The notes: generated by a model from the letters alone, not told the origin. Positions 13,161 through 25,237 are shown, counted from the first letter of the stretch. The stretch is 64,000 nt of DNA from Actinomucor elegans (GCA_026027325.1 JAMSLZ010000014.1:186001-250000), one strand, 5' to 3'. A program made the numbers and translations.

Positions 13161-13210
13161 CAGACATGATATTAAACTGAGATTGGACAAAAGATCTATT
13201 CACCATTAAA
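13161..13210 (+). repeat. Dispersed repeat copy (TTAGATGC family)
   Basis: Carries GACATGATATTAAACTGAGA, then AAAGATCTATTCACCATTAA. A second shorter copy lies at 13331-13360 (TTAGATGCGACATTAAGC). Confidence 0.5.
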
Positions 13211-13330
13211 TCTAATTTGCATGAATTATATGGATTTACAGCCCATTACTCAAATACAATAAACTCGCAGTAATTTAATCAAGTGGTAGTTCTATTAAAT
13301 ATAATAATGTATTCAAAGTATATACTGACC

Positions 13331-13360
13331 ATTAGATGCGACATTAAGCTAGATTCAATA
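13331..13360 (+). repeat. Dispersed repeat copy (partial)
   Basis: Carries TTAGATGCGACATTAAGC followed by TAGATTCAATAA. It matches only the left block of the family. Confidence 0.45.
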
Positions 13361-14211
13361 AAGAAATGTAAAGAAGTTAAAGATAGCCTCCTTCCAATTT
13401 TAGAAAAAATCCTAAAAAGATAGCCTTAGTCTCAAAATTCCATACTACCTTTTTTATTTTTTTTTTTGGTGGGGCGTGAAGACAGTATTTTTAAGGAATA
13501 GACTATTAATAACATAAGTTCCATAAGTTTGAAATTATATAGGTGTATTTTTGGTGTATTTTAGCGTATATAAATCATTCAGTTTCTGACCGCTTTTTTA
13601 AGAGACTGAGAAGATCGACTTTTATCCTGGTCGCTCATTGAATTAAAGAAATGTCAAATGACCGTTGCACCATTATATGCGCCATATAATCACACAAACT
13701 TTGTTAACTTGCTTTTTACGCATCGCCGATGCTTTGCCGTTGAAAAGAGTAGATAAAATATTACTATAGAAAAGAACAATCCGATTCCGAGAGTCCTCAT
13801 TTGTTGAATTACCGACATCCAATAAAAAATAGGAAGATCTTACAGTAGTAGTAGTAGTGTATATTGGCATCACTTTTATTTTTTGACTGTAAGAAAAACA
13901 GTTTAGAGTAATTCATGCAATCCATAGTATTCGTATCTATTTTTGTGCATGCGAAAAATCAATCAAGCACGGTAAACAAAAGTAGAGACTTTATAGGCAT
14001 CCAATTAAAGGAGTGTGAGTTAAAAAGAAAGCAAGTTCCGTGTTACGCTGTCCTATTATCAAATGAAAGAAATAAAGACTCCATCTTGTTATCCGCTTTG
14101 TAGAACAAATATATGCATCGGAAGTGGCCAACAAGTTACACGATATTCAGAAGAAATAGTCATCTGGCATGAATAACTATTGCTGAGCTTATCTACTTAC
14201 CAGCTCATCAT

Positions 14212-14500
14212 TTAAAATTTTGCAGGAAAAAGAATATCAGTAATCTTGAAACCTTGTGCTTGATAAAGTTTCACAACAATGTTTTCGACTGAATGTGTCA
14301 CTTATTAGTGCAACCTTCAGGTAATCGGGCACTACTGTTGCTGTATCACGGCATTCTTTACAAAGATATTGGATGCCAAGCCCATCTGCTGGTAAAGATA
14401 TAATCCAAATTGCGTACTATTCGTATATCCAGCCATCCATGAACAACATGATAATCGCTTACTGTTTTAATATGTGAAGCACGCGTTTTATCATTTGTGG
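14212..14500 (-). pseudogene. Frameshifted GNAT-type acetyltransferase relic
   Basis: On the minus strand three frames together give the C-terminal half of a GNAT-like protein. One frame has VVHGWLDIRIV. The next has LPADGLGIQYLCKECRDT and KVALISDTFS. The last has SVENIVVKLYQAQGF and ends ITDILFPAKF at 14212. The order (hydrophobic strand, G-x-G acetyl-CoA loop, then an N-x-x-V-x-K-L-Y-x-x-x-GF helix) is that of GNAT motif A and B. The frame breaks fall too close together to be introns (the second is a one-base shift near 14297), so this is a decayed gene. No N-terminus was found. Confidence 0.5.
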
Positions 14501-15054
14501 AGATGATCTGTTTTGATTTTTTAATATAGCACCTTCAATAAACCACAGACAAAATCTACAGTCAAGACATGTAAAAAGGAAACTGCAAAACACAGCTGGT
14601 TTGAAGTCCGTATCTAAAAGGCGGTTTTATTTTTATTTTTATTTTTTATTTATTTTTTATTTATTTTTTTCGGCCGGGATTCTTTAATCAAACAAAGGCT
14701 TTAAACAGTAATGAAGCTTTCGTCAAATAAGATGTTAATCTTATTGAAAGTTTTATTACTACGTTTTGAAATGGTAGTGGCAAGCTTTGGATCAAAAAAA
14801 TCAGCTCCGATGTTTATTAAATCTTACACTAACGCTGTAATATTTCCCAAAAAGAACTCTAATCAGTTCTTGTGTTAGCTTGTTGGAAGCTGTTATTTAA
14901 TGATTGCGTGTTTGTATGATATTTTTTTGATTTTTACCTCGTTCTTTCATCTTTCTTGCTTTCCTTCTTTTTTTTCCCTTTGCACTTTGTTAAAAAAAAA
15001 GTATACAAGAAAAGTCTACTTTTCGACACTAGTTCCTTACTCAAGTTTTTCTAA
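14501..15054. other. Upstream region of the methyltransferase gene
   Basis: Holds an AT low-complexity block of T4-T6 runs separated by single A (14626-14667) and CT-rich leader DNA just before the start codon at 15055. No gene seen. Confidence 0.6.
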
Positions 15055-16663
15055 ATGGGGAACCAAACTTCACGTCCTAATCGCAACAGCACGAGCTCTT
15101 TTAATGGCGATCCTTGCTTGGACAACATGAGGCAATGGCATATGAGCAAAAAAGACGAACCTTACAAGCGTCAATATCCTTTGCCTACTATTGCCAACGA
15201 CCATAATCGAATCAAACCCAGAAAGCAATCATCGCCTGCAGCAGTAAATCCAAATAATTATGCTCGAAAGCCTTTTTCCCGGCTTTTCAATAGAAACAAC
15301 AAGAGTCTACCTCGAAATAACAGTTGTTTCGATGCAACACTTATTCATAATACCCTCACAACAAAACAAGTAACTTATACCAGTAATACTAATGATACAC
15401 TTAATACACCTAATCCAACTACTAATACCAACGAAACATCCACGTCTTCGTCTAATTCTCAGCCTCATTATATCCACCCTTTAGCTCCACCTTCAGTTAT
15501 TTCAATGGATAAAAACCAACTATTTCCTTTTGAAAATGAATCTTTCTCGAAGACAAGCTTAGAAGCGAAAAGCCCAATAAAGTTATTTATGCAACAGCAA
15601 CAACAACAGTTCTCTTCTTATCGCATCAAAGGAAAAAGAAAGTATCATCAAGTAACCAATTCAAACTATTTGCTGCCTTGTGATGATGAGGAGGTGGATC
15701 GATTACATTTGCAGCACTTTATGATTCGATTTGCAATTCAAGGGTAAAAATGGCACTATGACGCGCGTAAAATATGCATTATTGACAGTTTTAGTTTAGA
15801 AATTATTTGGCACCTGTCAGTGATGTACTCAGAAAAGGCGGCCGTGTATTGGACATTGGTTGTGGCCCTGGGTCATGGTCCATGGAAATTGCTGGTGAAT
15901 ACCCCAAATCAACAGTCACTGGTATAGACATGACACCTATTTATCCAAGAGAAATCAAACCTTCCAACTGTGCCTTCTATCAATGTAACCTCTTGAACCC
16001 TTTACCCTTTGAAGATTGTACTTTTGATTATATATTCATGAGGTATGCACCATTTTTTTTTCGTATCCTGTATAAATTTGCTTACATTAGAATATAGATT
16101 CATGGGCCAAGGCATAGATTCAGATAAGTGGTCTTTTGTTTTATCTGAATTGATTCGCATCTTGAAGCCAAATGGTTGGATAGAGTGGGTTGAAGCAGAT
16201 GTTGAAATCCATCGTCCTGGTCCTACCACATTGGAATTCAACCAAAAACTAATGAATTTCATGGCAGAAAACCGGCAAGACCCTAATATTGGAAGAACCT
16301 TGCAAAAAAGATTAGAAGATACCAATGCACTGACTCAAATCACTTCCAAACACGTATCTTGTCCTGGGGGCCAATGGGCGGGGAAGGTAAATTATTAATT
16401 AGTTTGCAGTTTGCTTGACATACATGTACTAACATATTGCATAGCTTGGCCAGCTGACTATGCAGACTTGGAAAGCATATTATCAAGCATTTCAACCATT
16501 GATGTGTGAGTATTGGGGAATGTCACCTATGGAGTACAATGAGAAGTTAAAGATCTGTTGGAGAGAAGCTGATGAATACAAAACTTTTGAAAATGTTCAT
16601 TTTTCGTACGCTCAAAAGCGACCAGTGCCTGTCTCTACAGCTTCTTCTATTAAACAAAGTTAA
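15055..16663 (+). CDS. SAM-dependent methyltransferase with myristoylation-type N-terminus
   Basis: Class I SAM-dependent methyltransferase; substrate unknown. Exons 15055-15743, 15800-16042, 16098-16386 and 16445-16663 join in frame to 479 residues. The SAM loop VLDIGCGPG lies at 246-254, followed by GIDMTP (motif II), FDYIFMR and the ILKPNGWIEWVEAD post-motif. Residues 1-200 are low complexity, rich in Asn, Thr, Ser and Gln, so the catalytic domain is C-terminal. The protein starts MGNQTSR, which fits the N-myristoylation pattern (Gly2, Ser6, basic residue next); the many basic residues nearby would help membrane binding. It resembles the expanded LaeA/TAM-like methyltransferase groups of fungi, but no role should be inferred from that. 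Confidence 0.85.
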
Positions 16664-18720
16664 TCTTCACTAGTCTACTTTACTGTATGCTTTTTCATAG
16701 TGATTATTCCTCTTTGCCCTATATGTCAAAAAAAAATAATAGTTTGTACTTTTTTTTTTGTGTATATTCAACGACTAATAGCAATTAAATAAACCAAAAA
16801 GACGAACACGGGGAACAGTAGTAGTTTCTGAAGTAAAAAGCAAATCAAGCTATAGTCGATGACATTGTTTGAGGGAATTGGATGTAGTAGAGAATAACAA
16901 CAGTAGCATTCCTTGACAATATCCTTGAAATTAAAATGTTGTTGTATCTGTTTAAGGATTTAAAAAGAAGCTTTAAATCTTGGGAATATATAGAATCAAG
17001 TGTATTCTTTTAATTAAGTGCATTATTGTGTTTTCAAATTAAAATAATGCGAGTACTGGAACGCGTATTTTTTTTAAAAGCTATTAAATCGAATTTACTG
17101 ACTTTTATAATGCAATTCCAGATTTCAAGAAATATTCCAGAACGCAGGTTTTTTTTCTCATTTTGGAAACTAGAAGAATACAGTACCCATCGTGAAAAAT
17201 CTCGATTAAATATCACATTAGACGAGAAGCTGCTCAGAATGAACTACTACATGTGATAAGCTTTTGGCTAACTCCAACACTGTGAATGCCCTATTCATAT
17301 CCACTAATTTATAATAACTGTCAGTTCATTTAGCAGTTGTATACCATGTAAATGATAAATTGATTTGGGGTAGATACACACAATAGGCGAAGGTTCGAAT
17401 CCAGTGTAGACATTGGAGAACATGTAGTATTCAACAACGCTTTTAATCCTCAAATGGAGGTAGCAAAAAGTAAAGCAGCGATATACAATAAATATACTCG
17501 TAACAAGACGTGGGCATTTTCTATTGTTATAGATATTTGTAAATTTTGTACAACGCAAGATCAACATAATAGAATGTTCTAATGCTCATTAGTACAATTT
17601 CATATGTTTGACAGGATGTCATAGTTAATGCTTTGTTATGTACTGAATAAAATTCGGTCGTTGATATTTATTTTTGATCTATTTAGACATAGATTGTATT
17701 ATTGTGAATGTTGCGTACTGTTACTGCCCATTACAACCAATTTATTTACGGATATATTATTTGTATGCCTGTTAAGCGCTTACATACATCTAGAGGGCAG
17801 TTAAATATTAAAAAAAAAATAGTTCTATAAGCCATCATTAATAGTAAGGTGCGCCTTAATTGTAAAAGACGTATAAGAATACTGCTATCTATACAATTCG
17901 TTGAGCTTCTAACAGGAAAGTCGCGCTTTATTTATTGATTAGCCTCCACTTCGACCTGATTTGCCCGATAATATTAGTTTTTGCATAATAAACAAATTAT
18001 CAGCGCTTACACTAGGATACACCAAATCAAATTGGTTTGTAGACTATATCTCTACAGTGCTCAGGAGTTCAAAGGTGTGCAACTGTAAAACTGTCTTGAT
18101 CGCTATTGGCCATCAGAAATTGTATATATATATATATATTAAAACAATTAAATTCAATCTTCGATGTTGAATCCATTCTCTTTTAGAATTGCGAGCAATG
18201 ACTTTGACTCCTCTTGATAACAACAAATACTAATAGAAAAAGAGTGTATTAAGAGTTTTTTGTACACTAGGGAATAACGAATTTAATTATGTAAAGTTCA
18301 CTGGAATATGCCTTCAATTCATACAGTTATAATTGAAAAAAAACATCATGACCGCTCTTGAAGAAATACAAGTATTTTGTACACAATACAATATAAACTA
18401 AGAAATACAGTCAGATATTCGAAAATACGTAAATCATTTGTTATTATTATTAATTGAATATCTCCATGTTATACAAAAAAAAAAGGTTTTTTTTTGAAAA
18501 TATGAGTCTAAGGGCATGTCCTTGAGAGACTTTCTGAAAATAACGCGTTTTTAACATTGAATCCCTTGGTGGATTCAAGTTTAATGTATAATCTAATGAT
18601 TAAAGCATGATCAGAATAAAATGTTATATCTGTTAGGGCCTCTATTCAACTGTGATACACTGAAGATGTCGTATATTGATGAATGATAATATATTACATG
18701 CAATTCATGGAGATGGGATA

Positions 18721-18768
18721 TACAGATACGTAGATCTCACGACCGATCCTAGTTACATTGCACATTTG
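18721..18768 (-). repeat. Dispersed repeat copy (TTAGATGC family)
   Basis: On the minus strand: AATGTGCAATGTAACTAGG, ATCGGTCGTGAGATCTACG and, further on, a GCATGTAAT block. The order is the same as in the plus-strand copies. Confidence 0.5.
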
Positions 18769-19017
18769 AAAAATAATTTACATTGAGGACGAGCTACTGA
18801 ATATATCAGAGAAGAGCTTATAATGAATCTGCTTTATATTTCACTGGAGCTTTGGATATATCATATTTATGTCTATACTAAATCGGTAACTATTATAAAA
18901 GTTTTTGATCAAATAGTAATGCGATCGAAATAATTCTTAGGGTGGCTGACTAAATAACAGCAAGCTTCCAAAGAATATGTAGATATCGCTTAACCAAGGA
19001 TTTTATAATATTTATAC

Positions 19018-19019
<2 letters not shown>

Positions 19020-19050
<31 letters not shown>
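19020..19050. repeat. TA dinucleotide microsatellite
   Basis: About 15 uninterrupted AT/TA units. Confidence 0.9.
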
Positions 19051-19051
<1 letters not shown>

Positions 19052-19700
19052 CCTACTAATTCAAATGCCACTGGATTGAGGATGGATTTTGCTCTGTGCA
19101 ATCACCTTAATCCGCAATATTGCATTAAGGCTCCTTTCATAACTCCAAAACCCCCTCATCCAATATCCTACTTATTCTCTTACAAACCCTGCATGATAAA
19201 GCTTACACGTCAGATCATGGCTAAGTTATAGGAGCTCTTGACAAATATGCACGACTTAAACATATATCTACTAAAAAAGTACCTCGTGTGGTTCTACTAT
19301 GAGAGACCTAAGAGTTCATTCATGCCGAGAAACAATTGCATTTCCAAGTAATCTATCTTTCAAAACCTAATTATATACTGAGGATAGTAGCATCATACCA
19401 GCAAACTCAAGGAGCGCATACGTAGATAAGCGCGCCTATGTCTGTGTGTATGTTTATAACAATATTTTTATCTGTATAGGTGTCATTTTTTTTAATTTAT
19501 CACGAGATATATATGAGATAAAGAACTGTGTGAGGGCTTTTTTTTTGGCAGGTAGCATGTATAACGCTTTCCTTGCACAATGTATCGCCCTAAAAGATTG
19601 AAAAACTAAAATAGTTAAATTGTATGCTAATTAGAGTACACTATGTAATATCTTCAGGAAATGGAATGGTGAATTAGAATTGGGTTCACACTCGCGGCAC

Positions 19701-20557
19701 TTAAACGAGTTGATAAACCGTCTTTTCACTGTATGGTGGAGACCATGATGGTGGAGGATTTTGAAACATACAATAAGGATCTTTTTCATCTGCATAATGG
19801 TTGTTAAAATAAGCAGATTTAGGTGGAGGTATGTATTCCATATCATCCTCTGAAGGTGAATATCGGTTGAATTGGCGGCTTTTTAAGGCATTAAATCGGT
19901 CGTCAAACTCAATATCAATAGCCTGATGAATATATATTAGTTCATATGCACTTATAAAGCGTCATATGTGCTTACATAGACTGCTTTTATACCGGACAAT
20001 GACTGTATCCTGTAAGGTGTGACATCCAATCCATTTTTGTTGAACCGAAAATTAATGCCACGAATATTCTCAGTGGCATTGAGCCTGCTGCATATTTCGA
20101 GAATGCTTTGTTCAAACTAAAAGATATGCTTGTAAGCTAGCTTGTTTATAAATTATGATTTGTTACCTTGGTTCGTTTGCTTCGATGTAACCAGGCCATC
20201 ATCAACGAACTGACGATAATAAATGCTGGCAATGCCACTAAAATATAAGGAGATTCGAATTGAATCCATAATAAGTAGAGCGAGGTTGTAGCGGTCATCC
20301 ACAAAGTTAATAGAGTCCCAAGCCAGAAGATTTTGGAGCCGGGTGGTGGTCTCAACCGTGCAGCTTGATTGAAAAGTCCAACGATTGAGTGAAAGTCATG
20401 TACCGTAAGCTATTAAAAACATAGTTTATAATAAAATGTAAATAATAGGCAAGTCTGTGCTTTCAATGATTTTTGCTTATTGTGTTACATTGTTCTGGAG
20501 ATCAAAGGTATATTGATCATCAAACTTTCCTCTGTAAGATAATCGAACGCTCTTCAT
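19701..20557 (-). CDS. Two-transmembrane protein of unknown function
   Basis: Not recognised. Minus-strand exons 20557-20489, 20409-20167, 20116-19976 and 19922-19701 join in phase 0 to 224 residues. Residues 1-49 are soluble. Two strong hydrophobic helices lie at about 50-71 and 78-97, with a short loop between. A basic patch (HRSKRTK) follows, then a soluble domain of about 60 residues (ILEICSRLNATENIRGINF, then GLDVTPYRIQ) and a proline- and tyrosine-rich tail with PPPKSAY and NPPPSWSPPY. The tail suggests WW- or SH3-domain partners, which is inference. The exon structure is clean and the codons look normal, so this is a real gene. Confidence 0.75.
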
Positions 20558-21000
20558 TGTAGCTTATGATTGATAGAAAAAAAAAGGCGTGCTTATTAGT
20601 CAGTAGAAGGTTGATTTTAGTCGAGGAATGTCGATATAAATCTAAGGACTTTCAGTTGGATAAAGAACAATAATAAAAGTAGAGCAAAAATCAACAAGTT
20701 AACCAAAAAAGAAAAACTAGATAAAAGAGGAGAGCAGATGAATAAAGTCCCTTTTATATTAAACAAAGAGAGTTTCCCGGTGATTGCAAAGAAACCCTTG
20801 TATTGCCGCTATGTTTATCATTGCGGTTATAATCATGTTTTATTCAGTTATAAAGTAAAAAAAGTACTATCCTATCGTTTAAATATAGAGAATATTAATC
20901 ATTATGTCTATGAGATAATACGCGATCCAGGTTATAAGCAGCTATAAAGAGAATAAGTGTTAATATTGTTCTTTTCAAATCCATCCCTATTGTCCCTATT
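20558..21000. other. Short intergenic region
   Basis: Lies between the start of the two-TM gene and the stop of the GH15 gene, both on the minus strand. The 69-codon plus-strand ORF at 20738-20947 (MNKVPFILNK...) has no recognisable domain and is probably chance. Confidence 0.5.
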
Positions 21001-23509
21001 TCATTTGTTTCTCCCTTGAGGGAAAGGCTCCTGCTTACCACTAATGAATGACAGATGAGTAAAAGCTTGAGGAAAGTTGCCTAGCTGTTCACCAGATCTT
21101 GCTACTTCTTCCGAGAACAAGCCGAGGTGATTACCGTAAGATAGCATCTTTTCAAACATCACAACAGCTCGAGCTAGCAGCTTTTTGTCATACTTGCCGG
21201 CTCTGGTCAAGGCTTCAACAAGCCAGAAAGTACACATAGAGAAAGCGCCTTCCAATCCACCTACACCGTCATCAGTAGTCAAGAAGTTATACCTAAATAC
21301 AAGATCATTTGCTACCAAACCACCCTTCTCAGGAGGCATCAAGATTCGTTTCAAGGTGTTCAATAACCTGGGATCTGTAGGAGACGAAAAGAATACCAAA
21401 GGCATAATCAGTATGCTTGCGTCCAAAGCGTCGGGTGACTCGACACTCTGAGTAAACATCTTGAGTTCCTTATTATAGCACTTGGATTGCACTAATTCAT
21501 AAATCTCGTCTCGGTTAGTCATCCATTTGTTGCGGTCAGGACAAGGAAAAACGCGCTTATCAGCCAAACGCAAAGCTTTTTTTTTTTTTTTTGGATATAG
21601 TTAAAAGTTAGTTGGTTATTTTTTCAACCTTAAAATCATATATGATATATGTATTTACCTCTGTCCAGAGCAACCCAACACATCACCAATGAATAGGTGA
21701 ATTGCTGTTTACGACCGCGCACTTCCCAGATAGACATATCGGGTAAATTCCAATTCTCGCAGACATAATTGGCCAAACTGCGTACAGAGCACCACATATC
21801 ATAAGAAATTGGGGAGCCATACTTGTTATATAGGTAGATACCATCCATAAGTTCACCATAGATATCCAATTGAAGATGATCATAAGCGCCGTTACCAACT
21901 CGAACAGGACGAGAAGATCTGTAGCCATCCAAATGATCCAATTCATACTCGTCGAGCTTTTTAACACCATCAATACTATACATGATATTGAGTGACCCAT
22001 CTTCGTTCTATAGCAGTAACAACAACTGTCAATATCTTGCATATTTAAAGCTTAATTTTGTTTACAATACCAAATCACTGCAACGATCTTCAATATACTT
22101 CATATACTGACCTGCTTCAAGAGTGAAGCCTAGTCTTAGGAAGGCGTAGATGGTGAACGATGAATCTCGGATCCATACATAACGATAATCCCAATTACGA
22201 GACCCGCCTATAGCTATGGGAATTGATTAACAATCGTTTACTAATCGCTTGCGCATTTGTCACACACCTTCAGGAATACCAAAAGTAGGCGCAGCAATAA
22301 CGGCACCAGTCTGTACAAAAACAGTAAATATGTTATCATTCAAACAACATGAGTAGTCTGCATACTTACTGGTTCGTATGTTAATAGTTTTAATGTTAAA
22401 GCGCTTCTTAAAACGTACTCTCTCCAACGGCCACTGTAAGTACTTTGAGTCACCCAATTCAGCCAATAGGTACTGGTTTGTCTGAACAATGCATCCAGTA
22501 GACTCATCGTCAGTGGAGGATCGAAAGCCATTCTCAGTTTACGATCAACTACCGACTCCTCGCTGCGTTTATGAGCAGCTTCCGTTGAAGGTATTTCACG
22601 AAACACAAATGTAACTTCCTGCGTTTCCTTCAAGTCAAACTCTGCCCAAACACCAGGTCCTTTAAGCTTCTGATCTTTGTCCAAATGGAGTTTCACAAGA
22701 GGACAGTCGAAATCACCGCACTTTACCAAGAAGCGTAGATCCATGGATAGACCCTTGCTTTTAAACATGACGCGATCATTGCCAGCATAGTAGTGCAATT
22801 CTTCTTCGGGATACATGGTTGCTTCAAAACCCGCAATATTCTTTTGGTCTTCCGATGCTTGCTCAGTAACAATTTCAGTAGTATGCGAGTCCAATGCGTA
22901 ATTAAAAGCAGGATAGCATTCCATCTTGAAGTCTACAGAGCCACGAATAACGCGTACTTTTCGAATAAGCCAAGGTAAAAGCGGCTTAGTGGAAATGCGT
23001 TGGCCTTGAGCTGGAACGTGCATATAATCAACGATCTCAGCTACACCTTCATCCGACAAGAACCTTGTAGCCAAAATGTTACTGTTGGGCAGATACATTT
23101 GCTTATTGCTCGTATGTGGGGTTCGAGGCGAAATAGAGAAATGGCCGCCTATGCCTTTGTCTAGTATACGACAAAAGACGGATGGAGAGTCAAACTTGGG
23201 ATAGCAGTAAAAGTCAACCGAGGCATCCGTTCCCACCAAGGCGATGGTTCTCATGTTGCCAATGATACCATAGTTTTCGATAGGCAAGTAGCCTCGCTTA
23301 CGAATATTGCACCGAGTATCTTCCACATCAGCATTGGGGAAATGGTCTGGATTTACACTTTGTCGACGCGTGTCAGCTATATAGCGAACACCGTCAGGTA
23401 AGGCTTCACAAGGCTCTTCTTCTTTTTCAATCTCGGATTCTAATTGATAACCATAAGATCTATCTTGACGTTCATCCTCACGAGGACTAGACATTTTTTC
23501 GTAAGACAT
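21001..23509 (-). CDS. GH15 family trehalase/glucoamylase-like glycoside hydrolase
   Basis: Inverting exo-glycosidase of the intracellular GH15 type best known from mycobacterial trehalase; substrate could be trehalose or an alpha-glucan. Minus-strand exons 23509-22370, 22310-22268, 22213-22071, 22007-21659 and 21575-21001 give 749 residues. The N-terminal trehalase-like domain has [19 protein letters not shown] and [12 protein letters not shown]. The catalytic (alpha/alpha)6 barrel has [17 protein letters not shown] (395-411), [19 protein letters not shown] (465-483) and GLFSEEV (710-716), where the catalytic base Glu is expected. There is no signal peptide, so it is cytosolic. The last intron ends in an A16-G purine run instead of a pyrimidine tract. 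FAH lies 105 bp upstream on the same strand. Confidence 0.9.
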
Positions 23510-23614
23510 TTTGTTATAGTATTTTTTTTTTAAAAAAAAGAAAGGCTATTATGTTTATTCATGCTAGTTTTTATAGCGGTAAGTTGCGGAGAAACAAGAC
23601 GAATATGAAGTCAT

Positions 23615-25237
23615 TTAATTGTACAAGCTGGGTAGAATTTTACCACTGCAGTCACCAAAACCGATATGATATCCAGCGCCTGAGCTTGTTGCTTGACCTG
23701 TGATTTTAACTTCATCACCATCTTGCAAGAACATACGCTCAACACCATTCTCAAATGTCACCTTGTCTCTACCGCTCCATGTAATCTCTAATAAAGAACC
23801 ATATGATCCCTTTTCCTATAATTCTTATGAGTACAATTACTAACGGGTTATTCAGCAAAAACACTTACAGGACCAGAAATAGTTCCAGTGGCACCCATAT
23901 CTCCAGGTCTCATGTTACAACCATTTACAGTGTGGTGGGCCAATTGCTGAGTAATAGACCAATACATATGTTTGAGGTTTGAAACGGTTACAGTCTCAAA
24001 TTTAGAGGATTCGGCAGCTGAGGGCGAATAAAAAATACTTTAGAACATTTTTTGTTTTGCTGTATTCACTTCATATACTTACGCTTAATTTGAACTTGAA
24101 GATTAATATCGTATGCAGAAGGCTTTTGTTCTTGGAGATAAGGCAAAGGCTCTGGGGTAGATTGATCTGGGCCACTGGTGAGGAAAGGCTCAAGAGCATC
24201 CAATGTCACAATCCATGGAGAGATAGTTGTGCCGAAACTCTTGCCTAAAAAGGGTCCCAATGGAACATATTCCCAAGCTTGAATATCACGGGCTATAAAA
24301 AATAATGATGAGCTGTCACATCCTTATATGTTGTTCTTTACACTTTACCACTCCAATCATTCACCAAAACGAGACCAAAAATATGATCTTGAGCATCCTT
24401 GATCTCAATACGCTCGCCAAGCTTATTACCAGTACCAACAAACCATCCAACTTCCAATTCAATATCTAATTTAGTAGAAGGGCCGAAAACAGGAGCTTTG
24501 GCATCTTTTGCAGGAAGTCTTTGACCAGCAGGACGACGAATATCTGTACCAGAAACAACTACAGAGGAGGCACGGCCGTGGTAGCCAACAGGAATGTGAA
24601 GCCAGTTGGGTTGAAGGGCGTTATCCTTACCACGGAACATGATGCCAACATTAGTAGCATGTTCACGAGAACAATAGAAGTCTGTATAGTCACTATATCG
24701 AATATTAGCAAAGAAAAAGACGCGCCTTTATCGTTTTTCCTTACCCAATCTTGGCAGGCAAATGCATTGTAACACTTGTCAAAGGAACCAAAGCTTTTTC
24801 AACGGCATCTTTTGACTTGGAATCCTTGGCCAAGAGTTCTTGAATAGCTAAACGAGTAGCCTTCCAAACTGGACGACCCAAAGACATGAATGTGTTCAAA
24901 CTAGACTATAGATCCAACTCGATTATTATTATGCGCATTCACAATATATTGCTCTTATAGGTTTTACCTCACTGAAAATCTTGCTAGGGTCATTCAATCC
25001 TTGGACGTGGTCCAATAAACCAGCCTTGGAGACCTCAGAAAGATCGAGCACCTTATCACCAATGGCGGTACCAACGCGAGGTTCAGTCTACACAATAAAA
25101 AATAAGTTATCTCTCGTAAACGAATTGTTTCTTTTAACTACCTTTTCAGCTGTGGAAAACACGCCAAATGGGATGTTTTGGATAGGGAAATCAGAATCCT
25201 TGGAAACAGGGACGAAACTTTCAGTGATATGAGACAT
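23615..25237 (-). CDS. Fumarylacetoacetase
   Basis: Last step of tyrosine/phenylalanine breakdown: 4-fumarylacetoacetate to fumarate and acetoacetate. Minus-strand exons 25237-25142, 25087-24968, 24905-24745, 24692-24349, 24292-24083, 24017-23869 and 23815-23615 join in frame to 426 residues, close to the usual 419-430. Family blocks seen in order: [16 protein letters not shown] (metal-binding Asp), [14 protein letters not shown] (catalytic His), ELEVGWF (metal Glu), [20 protein letters not shown] (metal Asp; [11 protein letters not shown] follows), and [16 protein letters not shown] with GTISGP near the C-terminus. Met at 25237 ([11 protein letters not shown]) is preferred over the in-frame Met upstream, which would add a hydrophobic leader unknown in FAH. 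The other tyrosine-pathway genes are not in the window. Confidence 0.96.

Larger units (their letters stand above)
6232..14211. other. 8-kb gene-poor AT-rich region
   Basis: No intact conserved gene recognised. It contains the transporter promoter (6232-6400), low-complexity AT, CT-rich and poly-T stretches, a degenerate 27-bp tandem array at 10060, several copies of a dispersed repeat, and short coding-like fragments. Three reading frames are weakly protein-like but match nothing I know: 7932-8204 minus (acidic tail), 9728-10015 minus and 12710-12994 minus. I would not call them genes without transcript support. Confidence 0.6.
16664..19700. other. 3-kb gene-poor region
   Basis: AT-rich; ORFs here do not read like protein. 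Contains a polyadenylation-like AATAAA context just after the methyltransferase (about 16787), one dispersed repeat copy at 18721 and TA microsatellites near 18126 and 19020. Confidence 0.6.

Noticed and set aside
17391..17402. GGTTCGAATCC, a perfect tRNA B-box sequence
   Set aside because: No A box at the right distance, the flanks do not form a T stem, and no acceptor stem can be drawn. Most likely chance.
20738..20947. 69-codon plus-strand ORF between two minus-strand genes
   Set aside because: No domain and no exon partners; its composition is ordinary for chance ORFs here.
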